From Thermus islandicus DSM 21543 (GTDB lineage: Bacteria > Deinococcota > Deinococci > Deinococcales > Thermaceae): 64,000 nucleotides of DNA. This document shows positions 16,762 to 25,171 of this stretch, piece after piece. How positions within the stretch are numbered: position 1 is the first letter of the stretch; each line of letters starts with the position of its first letter. Location: positions 124,001 to 188,000 of the forward strand of contig NZ_ATXJ01000001.1 of NCBI RefSeq assembly GCF_000421625.1, given 5' to 3'. Made by a program: the position numbers and the translations under genes. The notes beneath the pieces were generated by a model. It was not told where the DNA came from, did not search any database, and worked only from the letters and a program-made list of their open reading frames with translations.

Positions 16762-17616
16762 CTACACCTCCGGCACCACCTCCACCCTGTCCCCACGGCG
16801 CAGGCGGAGGCGCTTGAGGTCCCCCTCCAAAAGCCCGAGCCGTTCAGGGAGGTTAGGCCTAGGGCGTACCTCCATCACCGCTTCCGGGGCGCGCAAGCGG
16901 AGCCGGAACCCGTGGCGGATGGCCCGGGCCCACTCGGCGTAAAGGGCCTCGTCCACGTAGGCCACCCCCGATCCTGTCCCGTAGATGGGGAGGACGAGGA
17001 GGGGCACCGGAGCCAGGGCCACCTGGGGGAGGGCCTCCAGAACCCCCATCCTGAGGAGGGTATTCAAGATGCGGGCCAGGCGCAAGACCCCAGGGGCCAG
17101 GAGCACCTCGGCGATGCGCTTACCCTCGAGCTGGGCCAGGACCGAAAGCACCTCCGGGGGAAGCTCCACCTCCTCGCCCTCATTGCCCAGGCGCAGCGCG
17201 TAGCCCCTCTCTATGGGAAGGCCGAGCAGGTTCTGCAAGGGGAGGGGCTCGGGGATGTGGGGGCGGAGGACGTACCCCCAGTTGTCGGGAAGGCTCAGGC
17301 TTTCCCAGACGGCCTGGGCCTCGGCCAGCCGCGCCGGGACCGAGAGCCCTCCGAGAAGGGTGGTGTGGGGCGGGAGGGCCTCCGGCTCAAAGGCGAAGGG
17401 GGCCTGCTTCAGGCCCACCAGGAGGTCCAGGGCCTCCTCCCCCTCGAGGCCCCGCTCCCCGGACCAGGCCCGGGCGTGGACCACCTGCCCCGCCCTCAGG
17501 TACACCTCGGCCTCGAGGAAGGGGGGCTTGAGGACGAGCCGCCCGGTGCGCCCCGCGCCCATGAGAGCGCCCACCAGGGAGGGAAAGGGAAACTCCGCAA
17601 GGTGGCCCGAAAGCAT
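16762..17616 (-). CDS. DUF4388-domain protein
   Basis: This 284-residue protein begins with a DUF4388 (PATAN-type) domain: MLSGHLAEFPFPSLVGALMG, then GRLVLKPPFLEAEVYLRAGQVVHA, and a helical EEALDLLVGLKQAPFAFEP. This domain is common in bacterial signalling and gliding-type systems. The remainder (about residues 100-284) has no family I recognise. A downstream part resembles a helix-turn-helix-like bundle (LSVLAQLEGKRIAEVL). ATG 17616 was chosen over ATG 17634 because the family normally starts at this motif and GGAGG precedes it. Confidence 0.75.
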   Translation of the reverse strand: MLSGHLAEFPFPSLVGALMGAGRTGRLVLKPPFLEAEVYLRAGQVVHARAWSGERGLEGEEALDLLVGLKQAPFAFEPEALPPHTTLLGGLSVPARLAEAQAVWESLSLPDNWGYVLRPHIPEPLPLQNLLGLPIERGYALRLGNEGEEVELPPEVLSVLAQLEGKRIAEVLLAPGVLRLARILNTLLRMGVLEALPQVALAPVPLLVLPIYGTGSGVAYVDEALYAEWARAIRHGFRLRLRAPEAVMEVRPRPNLPERLGLLEGDLKRLRLRRGDRVEVVPEV

Positions 17617-17692
17617 TCCCCTCCGTTTTACCATGGCCCTTCCCGTCCGTCCAGACGGGCCCAACCGGGAGGCGGGGGTCCAGAACCGACAC

Positions 17693-17717
17693 ATTACGAT
17701 TGAGAATCACTTGTAAT
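17693..17717 (+). promoter_or_regulatory. Fur-type box in the ZIP transporter promoter
   Basis: ATTGAGAATCACTTGTAAT (17699-17717) closely resembles the classical Fur box form ATTGAGAATCATTTGCAAT and lies within an ATTAC...GTAAT inverted repeat. It is one of the few AT-rich stretches in the window. It ends 12 nt before the ZIP start codon and overlaps the probable -10 (TAATAA, 17714-17719). Fur, Zur and Mur proteins use similar sites, so the metal is uncertain. Confidence 0.5.
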
Positions 17718-17729
17718 AAACTAGAAGCC

Positions 17730-18476
17730 ATGGACGCCCTACCCCTCTCCCCCTTCACCGTCTTCCTCTACGCCCTCCTCACCGCCATCGCCACAGGATT
17801 AGGGGCCCTTCCCTTTCTCTTCACCCGGCGCCTCCTAAGCCGGCACCTGGGCCTAGCCAACGCCGCCGCCGCCGGCCTTATGCTGGCCGCCAGCTTCGGC
17901 CTCATCTACGAAGGGGTCCGCTCCGGCCTAGGCCGCACCCTGCTGGGGGTCCTCCTGGGGCTCCTCTTCATTCAGCTTTCTCACCGCCACCTCGAGGGCC
18001 GGGAGGTGAGCTTCGGCGCCCTAAACGGCCTGGACGCCCGCAAGGCCCTCATGATCGTAGGCATCATGACCCTCCATTCCTTCGCCGAGGGGGTGGGGGT
18101 GGGGGTGGCCTTCGGGGGCGGGGAGGCCTTGGGGGTCTTCATCACCCTGGCCATCGCCGTGCACAACATTCCCGAGGGGCTCGCCATCAGCCTGGTGCTG
18201 ATCCCAAGGGGGGTGAGCGTGCTAGGAGCCGCCCTTTGGAGCGTCTTCTCCAGCCTCCCCCAACCCCTCATGGCCGTGCCCGCCTACCTCTTCGTGGAGG
18301 CCTTCAAACCCGCCCTGCCCGTGGGGCTTGGCTTCGCCGCGGGGGCCATGATCTGGATGGCGGTGGCCGAAATCCTCCGCGACGCCCTGAAAGAGGCCGA
18401 GGCCGAGGGGGTGGCCACGGTTCTCACCCTTTCTGCGGCCCTGATGGTGGCCTTCCAGATCCTCCTCGGGGGCTAA
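17730..18476 (+). CDS. ZIP family divalent metal transporter
   Basis: This 248-residue protein has eight predicted membrane helices and brings zinc, iron or manganese into the cell. Transport-site histidines are in MTLHSFAEGVGVGVAF (helix IV) and AIAVHNIPEGLAISL (helix V); the HNIPEG motif is the ZIP signature. ATG 17730 was chosen because the frame upstream is the operator region. The Fur-type box immediately upstream suggests metal-dependent repression. Its 3' end overlaps the convergent sfsA gene by 53 bp. Confidence 0.92.
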   Translation: MDALPLSPFTVFLYALLTAIATGLGALPFLFTRRLLSRHLGLANAAAAGLMLAASFGLIYEGVRSGLGRTLLGVLLGLLFIQLSHRHLEGREVSFGALNGLDARKALMIVGIMTLHSFAEGVGVGVAFGGGEALGVFITLAIAVHNIPEGLAISLVLIPRGVSVLGAALWSVFSSLPQPLMAVPAYLFVEAFKPALPVGLGFAAGAMIWMAVAEILRDALKEAEAEGVATVLTLSAALMVAFQILLGG

Positions 18477-19143
18477 GCCAGACCCAGGGGAGGGGGGCCT
18501 CGAGGTGGAGGGCTTCCAGGGTGGGGCGCACCCGGAAGGCCAGGAGCTGGACCCCGGCCTCCAGAGCCTCCCTGGCGGCCTGCCACAGGACCCGGTCCTC
18601 GGGGTCCAGGGCGAAGGCCTGGGCCAGGGGGTGCTGCACCACCCAGACGGCCCAGGCCGCATGGCCCTCCCGGGCTAGGGCGGCAAGAAGCCTCAGGTGC
18701 CGGGCGCCCCTCGGGGTGGGGGCATCGGGGAAGAGGGCCAGGCCCCCTTCCACCCGGTTGCAGTTCTTGGCCTCCAGGAAAGCCTCTTTTCCCCCAAGCC
18801 TCGCCCGGAAGTCCAGGCGCTCCCCCGCCACGGGGGCTTCCCTCCTTAAGGCCTCCAGGGGGCCGAAGAAGCCCCCGCGGAGGAGGGCCTCGAGGACCCG
18901 GGCGGCCAGGGAGGCGTCCACCCCCACCAGGACCCCTTCTTGCTCCACCAGCAAAAGCCGGCCTAGGGTCTTGGGGGTAGGCCTAGGGTGGTAATGGCCC
19001 GGGGTGCCGGGCCGGAGGAGCTCGGCCATGCGGCCGCTATTGGGAAGGTGCAAGGGTCCCACGTCCGCCTCCACCAGGAAGCGGTGGGCCCGCCGGAGGA
19101 CCCGGCAGGGCCAGAGGGCCGGGAGAGGGAGGCGCACCTCCAC
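18424..19143 (-). CDS. sfsA: SfsA family protein (sugar fermentation stimulation / nuclease fold)
   Basis: This 239-residue protein shows the SfsA pattern: an N-terminal OB-like half (RAHRFLVEADVGPLHLPNSGRMAELL), the linking region LLLVEQEGVLVGVDASLAARVLEAL, and a nuclease-like half with RLDFRARLGG...AFLEAKN (D/E-x-K) and FPDAPTPRGARHLRLLAAL. E. coli SfsA binds DNA; the family's precise job is unresolved. The start is GTG 19143. The final segment overlaps the convergent ZIP gene. Confidence 0.88.
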   Translation of the reverse strand: MEVRLPLPALWPCRVLRRAHRFLVEADVGPLHLPNSGRMAELLRPGTPGHYHPRPTPKTLGRLLLVEQEGVLVGVDASLAARVLEALLRGGFFGPLEALRREAPVAGERLDFRARLGGKEAFLEAKNCNRVEGGLALFPDAPTPRGARHLRLLAALAREGHAAWAVWVVQHPLAQAFALDPEDRVLWQAAREALEAGVQLLAFRVRPTLEALHLEAPLPWVWLSPRGGSGRPPSGPQKG

Positions 19144-19164
19144 CCCCCCAGGCTACACGAGGAA

Positions 19165-19187
19165 GGGCCCGGGGAAGCCCCGGGCCC
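19165..19187 (-). terminator. terminator of the tRNA-Ser unit
   Basis: A 10-bp perfect stem (GGGCCCGGGG / CCCCGGGCCC) with a 3-nt loop lies directly after the encoded CCA of tRNA-Ser(GCT) on the minus strand and is followed by TTCCTC. On the plus strand the same stem is followed by TTTT, so it could also act that way. Confidence 0.65.
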
Positions 19188-19189
19188 TT

Positions 19190-19283
<94 letters not shown>

Positions 19284-19290
19284 TCGCCTT

Positions 19291-19381
19291 TGGCGGAGGG
19301 TGAGGGATTCGAACCCCCGGTGGGCGCTGGGCCCACAGCGGTTTTCAAGACCGCCGCCTTCAACCGCTCGGCCAACCCTCC
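19291..19381 (-). tRNA. tRNA-Ser(TGA)
   Basis: This 91-nt class II tRNA starts GGAGGGTTGG. The anticodon loop is CTTGAAA (anticodon TGA, reading UCA and wobble codons). It has a long variable arm with a GTGGGC/GCCCAC stem, a GGTTCGAATCC T-arm and encoded CCA. It is the first gene of a two-tRNA transcript, 7 nt before tRNA-Ser(GCT). Confidence 0.95.
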
Positions 19382-19400
19382 GGGACTGGCCGCAAGCCCC

Positions 19401-19429
19401 ACTATGCGCCAAGCTTCCCTCCCTGTCAA
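19401..19429 (-). promoter_or_regulatory. promoter of the tRNA-Ser operon
   Basis: On the minus strand TTGACA (19429-19424), a 17-bp spacer and CATAGT (19406-19401) form a near-consensus sigma-70-type promoter about 12 nt before the mature 5' end of tRNA-Ser(TGA). Confidence 0.8.
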
Positions 19430-19433
19430 GGCA

Positions 19434-20867
19434 TTAGCCCCCCACCAGGGAGGCGAGGGCCTCCTTGAGGGCCCGCCGCCGGGGGTAGGCGAGGAGGAGC
19501 CCCCGGGCGGCCTGCCGCGCCCCCTCCGGGTCCAGGCGGGCGGCCCGCCGGAGCAGGTCCGCCGCCTCCTGGTAGCGCGCCCTTCCCCCCTCCTCCACCA
19601 GATGGCGGGCGGCCTCGAGGTAGAGCCGCTTCGCCTCCTCGGGAAGCCGCTCCTCCAAGGCCTCCGCCAGGGCGGGGTAGGCCTGAAGGGGCGCCCGCCT
19701 CAGGAGGCGGTCCAAGGAGCGCCAGTCCTCCTCCAGGAGGTGGATGCGGGCGAGGAGGGCGGGGTCTTCCACCCTGCGCAAAAGCTCCTTCCGCCTCTCC
19801 GGGAAAGCCCGGCCCAGGAGGGCCCGGAGGGCAGCGTAGTCCTCGAGGCTGGGCCGGAAGGCGAAGCGCAGGAACAGGTCCTCGGGCCGTCCCCGCCGGC
19901 TCGCCAGGAGGTCCGCCAGGGAGAAGAGCCTGGGGTCCTTGCCGAACCACTCCAGGGCCTCCTCCGCGTAGCCCAAGGCCTCCGCCTCCCGCCCCAGGGC
20001 GAGGAGGCGCTCCACCAGGGCCAGGTAGTCCTCGGGGGCCTCCAGGTGCTCCCGCATGAGGCCCAGGGCCTCCTCCTCCCGCCCCAGGGCGAAGAGGAGT
20101 TTCACCCTCAGGGCCCTTTTTAGGCCCCCCGGGTCCCGGCCGGAGAGAAGGGGGAGGAGGGCCTCCGGGGCCGCCTTCCCCAAGGCCAAAAGGGCCTCCT
20201 CCAGGGCGGGAAAAGGAGCCTTCTCGTAGAGGCCAAGGAGGGGGGCAGGATTCCCGGCGACCTCCAGGTACCGCCTCAGCCCCGCCCTCAGGTAGGGCTC
20301 GGGATCAAAGGGGGCCTCGAGGAGGGCCTGCAAAAAGGCCAGGACCTCCTTCTCCCCCACCCGGGGGAGGCGGAGGAGGAGGGCCTTGGCCTCCTCCTCC
20401 CCACCCCCCAGGAAGAGGGCCTGGCGGAGAGCCCGCACCCCCTGCAGGAAGGTCCTCTCCGGAAGCAGGGCCTCCCCGAGGAGCCACGCCACCTCGGGCA
20501 CCTGGGCGAGGGCCTGGAGGAGCCCCTTGGCCTCCTCCGCGGAGAGGCGCCCCAGGGCCTCGAGGAGGTCCTCCCTGGGGCGGCCCTCCACGTAGGCGTA
20601 AAGGAGGGCGGCCGCGTGCTTGCAGGGAAAGCCAGGGTAGGGGCAGGTGCAGCCCCCGCCCCCCCCGGGCCCCACCTCCACCCGGTAGGGCGCGGGGGCC
20701 GAGCCCTGGACCTCGCCCAGAAGCCTCTCCCCCACCCGATAGACCCTAAGGACCCGGCCCTCCCGGGCGTAGGCCAGGCCCCGGCGCAGCACCTCCTGGG
20801 GGAAAAGGGAGGCGAAGTCCTCCTCCCTTTTAGGCGGAAAGGAGCCCACGGCCTTAGTGTGCTCCAA
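19434..20867 (-). CDS. SWIM zinc finger protein with helical repeats
   Basis: This 477-residue protein has an N-terminal SWIM zinc finger, CTCPYPGFPCKH (CxCx(n)CxH) at about residues 73-84, preceded by the usual RVGERLLGEVQGSAPAPYRVEV strand region. About 370 residues of alpha-helical, TPR/HEAT-like repeats rich in Leu, Ala and Glu follow. SWIM fingers bind DNA or proteins; many such proteins accompany helicases, but no helicase gene is adjacent here. The likely role is nucleic-acid or protein binding; the rest is unknown. It opens a minus-strand run of genes in the same direction as the tRNA-Ser operon. Confidence 0.8.
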   Translation of the reverse strand: MEHTKAVGSFPPKREEDFASLFPQEVLRRGLAYAREGRVLRVYRVGERLLGEVQGSAPAPYRVEVGPGGGGGCTCPYPGFPCKHAAALLYAYVEGRPREDLLEALGRLSAEEAKGLLQALAQVPEVAWLLGEALLPERTFLQGVRALRQALFLGGGEEEAKALLLRLPRVGEKEVLAFLQALLEAPFDPEPYLRAGLRRYLEVAGNPAPLLGLYEKAPFPALEEALLALGKAAPEALLPLLSGRDPGGLKRALRVKLLFALGREEEALGLMREHLEAPEDYLALVERLLALGREAEALGYAEEALEWFGKDPRLFSLADLLASRRGRPEDLFLRFAFRPSLEDYAALRALLGRAFPERRKELLRRVEDPALLARIHLLEEDWRSLDRLLRRAPLQAYPALAEALEERLPEEAKRLYLEAARHLVEEGGRARYQEAADLLRRAARLDPEGARQAARGLLLAYPRRRALKEALASLVGG

Positions 20868-20888
20868 GGGCGCCCGGGCGGCCAGGGG

Positions 20889-21278
20889 CTAGAGCCGGAG
20901 GAGGGGGCGGAACCAGGGGATGGAAAGGGCGAGCACCAGAAGGGCGAGGGCGAAGAGGAGCCGGGCGCGGGGCTTCCCCTTCCGGGCCTGGGAAAGCCCT
21001 GCGTGGGCCAGCCCCAGGGCCACCACCCCGCCCACCCAGTGCTCGGCCACGAAGTAGCGGGCCTCCCCCGGCGTCCGCATCACCTGCCCCAAGGCGGCTA
21101 GGGCCCCCTGGAAGAGGGGGCTGGCGAAGGCCAGGGCCAGCCCTAAGAGCACCTGGAGGGTAAGCGTGTGGGCGAAGAAGGCCCCGGGGCGGGGCCCAGG
21201 GCGGAGGAGGGCCCATAGCCCGAAAAGGAGGACGAGCCAGCGCACGAGGCTGTGGAGAACGAGCAGGGCCTCGTACAT
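20889..21278 (-). CDS. hypothetical four-helix membrane protein
   Basis: This 129-residue protein has four hydrophobic helices (about residues 3-24, 36-56, 80-98 and 107-124). Conserved-looking polar positions include LHSLVRW in helix 1 and FVAEHWVGG before helix 3, where histidines could bind haem or metal. It resembles uncharacterised small membrane proteins starting with LHSxxRW. It is the last-but-one gene of a downstream-running minus-strand unit. The function is unknown. Confidence 0.65.
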   Translation of the reverse strand: MYEALLVLHSLVRWLVLLFGLWALLRPGPRPGAFFAHTLTLQVLLGLALAFASPLFQGALAALGQVMRTPGEARYFVAEHWVGGVVALGLAHAGLSQARKGKPRARLLFALALLVLALSIPWFRPLLRL

Positions 21279-21288
21279 CGCCCCCAGC

Positions 21289-22041
21289 TTACCCCAAAAG
21301 GGCCAGGGCCTCCCGCAGGTCCCTCACCGCTAGGTGGGGGGGGAAGCGGGGGTCGGGCGGGCGGTGGCCCCGGTCCACCCACACCGCCTTGGCCCCGGCC
21401 AGGAGGGCCCCCTGGACGTCCCTTTGGGGATTATCCCCTACCATGACCGCCTCCTCGGGGGCCACCCCGTGGGCGCAGAAGGCCATGCGGAAGAGCCTGG
21501 GGTCGGGCTTGCCCAGGCCCACCTCCCCGGAGATGAGGGTGAGGCTGAAGGCCTCGAGGAGCCCCGCCCCGGCGAGCTTCTCCCGCTGGAGGTCCGGGAC
21601 CCCGTTGGTGAGGAGCACGAGGTGCGCCCCCCTCTCCCGAAGGGCAAGGAGGAACTCGGGCACCTCGGGGAAAAGGGGATAGCGGCGCCTCCTTTGGAAG
21701 AAGGCCTCCGCCAGCTCCCGGGCCCTTTCCGCCGGACCCCCCAGGGCCTCCAGGGCCTCGCGGAAGACCTGCTCCCGGAAGGGCCAGGCCCAGGCCGCCC
21801 ACCCCTCGAGGCCCGGGGTGGAGTAGCGGGCCCAGAGGGCCTCGAGGGCCGAGTGCCCCAGGCGCTCGGCCCAGGGGTAGAAGGGAGCCTGGCGGAAGAG
21901 GGCCTCGGCCCGCGCCCGCACCGCCCCGAAAAGCCCCTTCACCCCCGCCTCCTCCCCTAAGGCCTCCAGAACCTCCCGGGTCACGGAGAGGTCCTGGAGG
22001 AGGGTGTCGTCCAGGTCCAAAAGCCAAAGCCTGGCCCCCAC
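21289..22041 (-). CDS. HAD family hydrolase (YjjG/subfamily IA type)
   Basis: This 250-residue phosphatase-like protein has motif I LLDLDDTLL (nucleophile D9, acid/base D11), motif II LVLLTNGVPD, motif III lysine in GLGKPDPRLF and motif IV MVGDNPQRDVQGA. A helical cap lies between motifs I and II, as in HAD-IA enzymes acting on nucleotides or small phosphates. Start GTG 22041. It lies 3 bp after the VOC-like gene, so the two genes form one transcript. Confidence 0.88.
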   Translation of the reverse strand: MGARLWLLDLDDTLLQDLSVTREVLEALGEEAGVKGLFGAVRARAEALFRQAPFYPWAERLGHSALEALWARYSTPGLEGWAAWAWPFREQVFREALEALGGPAERARELAEAFFQRRRRYPLFPEVPEFLLALRERGAHLVLLTNGVPDLQREKLAGAGLLEAFSLTLISGEVGLGKPDPRLFRMAFCAHGVAPEEAVMVGDNPQRDVQGALLAGAKAVWVDRGHRPPDPRFPPHLAVRDLREALALLG

Positions 22042-22044
22042 GCC

Positions 22045-22410
22045 TCACCCCTCCCGCACCAGGATGGGGTTCTCCCCCGGGTCAAAGAGGAGGAGGTGCG
22101 CCCCCGCCTCCAGGAAGGCCAGGCCGTACTTGGCCAGGCGAAGGCGCTCGTGGGCCAGGTCCTCCACCAAGAAGACCAGCCTCCCCTCCTCGAGGCGGAA
22201 CCGGGCGAAACCCCGGCCCTCGGGGCTCGGCCTCTGCGGTCCCCGCTCCACCCCTCCCGCCCCCGGCCGGAGGAGGAGGAGGGGGCCTTCCCCCGGGGCC
22301 AAAAGGGCCTCCTTTTCCGGGAGGAGCTCCTCCAGGACCAGGCCCAGGGCCTGGTAGAAGCTCACCCCCTGGCCCAGGTCGGGGACGCGAACGAGGAGGG
22401 TCTCGCTCAT
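22045..22410 (-). CDS. VOC (glyoxalase/bleomycin-resistance fold) family protein
   Basis: This 121-residue protein has the paired beta-alpha-beta3 layout of the vicinal-oxygen-chelate fold: [26 protein letters not shown] in the first half, and [17 protein letters not shown] plus [13 protein letters not shown] in the second. FDPxGNxI/L-type ends are typical. The usual metal ligands are not obvious, so it may not be an active metal enzyme. It overlaps the LOG gene by 4 bp. Confidence 0.7.
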   Translation of the reverse strand: MSETLLVRVPDLGQGVSFYQALGLVLEELLPEKEALLAPGEGPLLLLRPGAGGVERGPQRPSPEGRGFARFRLEEGRLVFLVEDLAHERLRLAKYGLAFLEAGAHLLLFDPGENPILVREG

Positions 22411-22922
22411 AGGCCCCTCAGGAAGGCGCGCAGATCCCCCTCGTCCGCCACCACCCGCAGGAGGGCCAGGTCCCCCGGGGCGATCTCCCCGTGGGGGCGC
22501 AGAAGGGAAAGCCAGTAGGGGTCCACCGCCAAGGGCCGCCCTAGGCCCCGCCTCAGGTAGAGGAGGTTCCAGGCCAGGACGAGCTCGGCCAGGGTCCCCA
22601 CCCCCCCCGGCAGGGCCAGGTACCCCGCCCCCAGGTCCAGAAGGCGCCCGATGCGCTGGGGGAGGGTGGCGGCCGGGAGCTCCACGTCCACGTAGGGGCT
22701 AGGGCCGGGCCTCTCCGGGAAAAGCCCCGGGGCTGTAACCCCCACCACGAGCCCCCCCCGGGCCTTCACCCCCTGGGCCAAGGCGGCCATCCCTCCCTGG
22801 TACCCCCCGCAGGCCAGGCCGAACCCCTCCTCGGCCAGCACCTCCCCGTAGCGAACCAGCTGGGCGTAGAGAGGGTCCTCCGGGGCGAGGCGGGAGGAGA
22901 CAAAGGCGGAGACCAGGCGCAT
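22407..22922 (-). CDS. LOG/TIGR00730 family Rossmann-fold protein
   Basis: This 171-residue protein carries the LOG signature: [17 protein letters not shown] and [14 protein letters not shown] (the PGGxGTxxE motif). Relatives release cytokinin-type bases from nucleotide monophosphates (phosphoribohydrolase). A bacterial nucleotide-monophosphate hydrolase role is likely by family but not shown here. It lies between the universal stress protein and the VOC protein, with gene spacing of 0 and -4 bp. Confidence 0.85.
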   Translation of the reverse strand: MRLVSAFVSSRLAPEDPLYAQLVRYGEVLAEEGFGLACGGYQGGMAALAQGVKARGGLVVGVTAPGLFPERPGPSPYVDVELPAATLPQRIGRLLDLGAGYLALPGGVGTLAELVLAWNLLYLRRGLGRPLAVDPYWLSLLRPHGEIAPGDLALLRVVADEGDLRAFLRGL

Positions 22923-23357
22923 TTAGCGGCAGCGCACCACCAGGACGGGAACGGAAACCCGGTGCAGGACCCCCTCCGTCACCGAGCCCAGGAGGAGCTT
23001 GTCCAGACCCGTGCGCCCGTGGGTACCCATGACAAGGAGGTCAAAGCCCTTGGCGGCCTCCACGATGGTGGGGATGGGCACCCCCTCCTTCACCTCCCCC
23101 GTGGCCTCCACGCCCCGCTCCCGGGCCAAGGCGAGGGCCTTCTTGATGGCCTCCTCCCCCGCCCGCTTTAGGTCCTCCAAAAGCTCCAGGCCATAGGGCA
23201 CGCTCTCGGGAGCAATCCAGATGGCCTGGGCCGGGTTTTCCAGGACGTAGAGGAAGTGGACCCGGGCGGAAAGCACCTTGGCCAGGTCCAAGCCGTGGCC
23301 AATGGCCTCCAGGCTACAGGGGCTTCCGTCCGTGGGCATGAGGATGCTCCGGTACAT
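22923..23357 (-). CDS. universal stress protein (UspA family)
   Basis: This 144-residue single Usp domain has SILMPTDGSPCSLEAI at the start, the ATP-binding pattern GxxGx9GS in MGTHGRTGLDKLLLGSVTEGVLHR, and a PVLVVR end. It therefore probably binds ATP. ATG 23357 was chosen over the upstream GTG because the intervening bases contain the -10 of a leaderless promoter. It is the first gene of a minus-strand unit with the LOG, VOC, HAD and membrane protein genes. Confidence 0.92.
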   Translation of the reverse strand: MYRSILMPTDGSPCSLEAIGHGLDLAKVLSARVHFLYVLENPAQAIWIAPESVPYGLELLEDLKRAGEEAIKKALALARERGVEATGEVKEGVPIPTIVEAAKGFDLLVMGTHGRTGLDKLLLGSVTEGVLHRVSVPVLVVRCR

Positions 23358-23363
23358 GGCTTC

Positions 23364-23373
23364 ATCATACACT
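23364..23373. promoter_or_regulatory. overlapping divergent -10 elements
   Basis: On the minus strand TATGAT (23369-23364) lies 6 nt before the UspA ATG. On the plus strand TACACT (23368-23373) lies 6 nt before the methyltransferase GTG at 23380. The two -10 boxes overlap within a 22-bp gap, so polymerase can occupy only one at a time and both mRNAs should be leaderless. Confidence 0.5.
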
Positions 23374-23379
23374 AAGGCG

Positions 23380-24096
23380 GTGTGGATCTACGGGCGGAAC
23401 CCGGTCCTCGAGGCCCTAAGGGCGGGCCAGGCCCGGCGCGTCCTCGTGGCCCGGGGGGTGGAGGGCTGGTTCCTGAGGGAGCTGGAAAGGCTCGGGGCCG
23501 AGTACACCCTGGTGCCCCGGATTGAGCTGGACGCCCTCCTCAGGACCACCCACCACCAAGGGGTGGCGGCGGAGGTGGCGGAACCCCCCTACGCCACCCT
23601 GGAGGACGCCTTCCGCCTGGCGGAAGCCCGGAAGGAGATGCCCCTCCTCGTGGCCCTGGACGGGATCACCGACCCCCGGAACTACGGGGCCATGATCCGA
23701 AGCGCCCTGGCCCTTGGGGCCCACGGGGTTCTCTCCGAGGAAAGGCGCGCCGCCCCCCTCTCCCCCCTCGCCCTAAAAGCGAGCGCCGGGGCTGCCCTGA
23801 GGCTTCCCGTGGTGAAGGTGAAGAACCTTCCCCGGACGCTGAAGGCCCTCAAGGAGGCCGGGCTTTGGGTCTACGGCCTGGACGTGGGGGGGGAGAAGAC
23901 CCCGAGGGAGCTGGACTACCAGAGGCCCCTCGTCCTGGTGGTGGGCTCCGAAGGGGAGGGGATGCGGCGGCTCGTGCGGGAAGGGTGCGACGAGCTCTTC
24001 CGCATCCCCATCCGCGAGGAGGCCGAGTCCCTGAACGCCTCCGTGGCCTTGGGGATCGCCCTCTACCAGGCGGCCCTGGCCCGGAGTGTAGGATAG
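23380..24096 (+). CDS. SpoU-family rRNA 2'-O-methyltransferase (TrmH/RlmB type)
   Basis: This 238-residue protein has an N-terminal substrate-binding region (VWIYGRNPVLEALRAGQARRVLVA). A SPOUT knotted methyltransferase domain follows with motif 1 DPRNYGAMIRSALALGAHGV, motif 2 LVVGSEGEGM and motif 3 IPIREEAESLNASVALGIALY. The layout matches RlmB, which methylates G2251 of 23S rRNA, so this is the most likely target. GTG 23380 (VWIYGRN) is the family-like start; the longer frame is antisense to the stress-protein gene. Confidence 0.88.
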   Translation: MWIYGRNPVLEALRAGQARRVLVARGVEGWFLRELERLGAEYTLVPRIELDALLRTTHHQGVAAEVAEPPYATLEDAFRLAEARKEMPLLVALDGITDPRNYGAMIRSALALGAHGVLSEERRAAPLSPLALKASAGAALRLPVVKVKNLPRTLKALKEAGLWVYGLDVGGEKTPRELDYQRPLVLVVGSEGEGMRRLVREGCDELFRIPIREEAESLNASVALGIALYQAALARSVG

Positions 24097-24100
24097 GGGC

Positions 24101-25171
24101 GTGGACTGGGTCAGGCTCCTCTCCCGCCTCCTCCAAGCGGCAAGCCTCCCCGGGGAGGAGGGGGAGGTGGCGGGCCTCCTCCTGGAGGCCCTGAAGGGGA
24201 TGGGCCTCGAGGCCACCCTGGACGAGGCCGGGAACGTGGAGGCCCTCCTGGGGGAAAAAGAGCCCGAGGTGGTCCTCGCCGGGCACATGGACGTGGTGCC
24301 CCCAGGCGACCCCGCCCGCTGGCCCCACCCCCAGGGCGCCGTGGCCGAGGGCGCGGTGTGGGGCCGGGGGGCGGTGGACATGAAGGGCCCCCTGGTGGCC
24401 ATGCTCCTGGCCCTGGAGGCCCTCAAGGAAAGGCCCCTGCGGGGCCGGGTGCGCTTCCTGGCCACGGTGCAGGAGGAGGTGGGAGGGCTTGGGAGCCGCT
24501 ACGCGGCGGAGAGGCTTTCCCCCTTGGCCTTCCTCCTGGGGGAGCCCTCGGGTAGACGGCTTGTGCGGGGGCACCGAGGCCGGGCAGAGGTATGGGCGGA
24601 CTTTGAGGGGGAGGAGGCCCACGCCGCCCTAGCGGGCCCCGAAAACCCCCTCTTTGACCTGGCGGAATACCTCCTCGCCCTAAGGGAGCTTCCCCTGCCC
24701 CAAGGGGTCAAGCTCACCCCCACCCGGGTGGACACCTACCCCGGGGCCAGGAACCAGACCCCGGGGGTGGTGCGGCTCTACCTGGACCTGCGCTACGAGC
24801 CCGAGGCCGACCTAGACGGGCTTCTCGCCGCTTTGCGCACCCTGGGGCGGGCCTCGGTCTACGTCCCCGAGGAGGAAAGGGCCTCGGGGGAGGTGCGCCT
24901 CGTGATCCCCGCCCTCTGGCCGCCCTACCGCCTCCCCGAGGACCATCCCCTCCTCCTCCTGGCCCTGAAGGCCCTGGGCCAGGAGAGGGCGGGGCTTTGG
25001 CCCTTCACCACCGACGCCCCCTACCTGGGGGCCAAGGCCCCGGTGCTGGGCTATGGCCCCGGGGACCCGGCCCTGGCCCACACCCCCAAGGAGCACATCC
25101 CCCTCGCCGAGGTGGAGGCCGCAGGCAGGGACTACGCCCGCCTCGTGGAGGCCCTATGGAGCGCCGCCTGA
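24101..25171 (+). CDS. M20 family hydrolase (LysK/ArgE/DapE-like)
   Basis: This 356-residue di-zinc amidohydrolase has AGHMDVVPPGD, GRGAVDMKGPLVAM, ATVQEEVGGLGSR, LGEPSG and the C-terminal histidine in LAHTPKEHIPLAEV. The lid/dimerisation domain is marked by VRGHRGRAEVWADFEGEEAHA. Relatives deacylate N-acyl amino acids. The [LysW]-lysine hydrolase LysK of Thermus lysine synthesis belongs to this group, but without other lys genes here I do not assign that name. GTG start, 4 bp after the methyltransferase stop. The stop overlaps the next small gene. Confidence 0.83.
   Translation: MDWVRLLSRLLQAASLPGEEGEVAGLLLEALKGMGLEATLDEAGNVEALLGEKEPEVVLAGHMDVVPPGDPARWPHPQGAVAEGAVWGRGAVDMKGPLVAMLLALEALKERPLRGRVRFLATVQEEVGGLGSRYAAERLSPLAFLLGEPSGRRLVRGHRGRAEVWADFEGEEAHAALAGPENPLFDLAEYLLALRELPLPQGVKLTPTRVDTYPGARNQTPGVVRLYLDLRYEPEADLDGLLAALRTLGRASVYVPEEERASGEVRLVIPALWPPYRLPEDHPLLLLALKALGQERAGLWPFTTDAPYLGAKAPVLGYGPGDPALAHTPKEHIPLAEVEAAGRDYARLVEALWSAA

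Noticed and set aside
24101-25171. Naming this gene lysK
   Set aside because: Family-level motifs fit several M20 amidohydrolases and no other AAA-pathway lysine genes are in the window.
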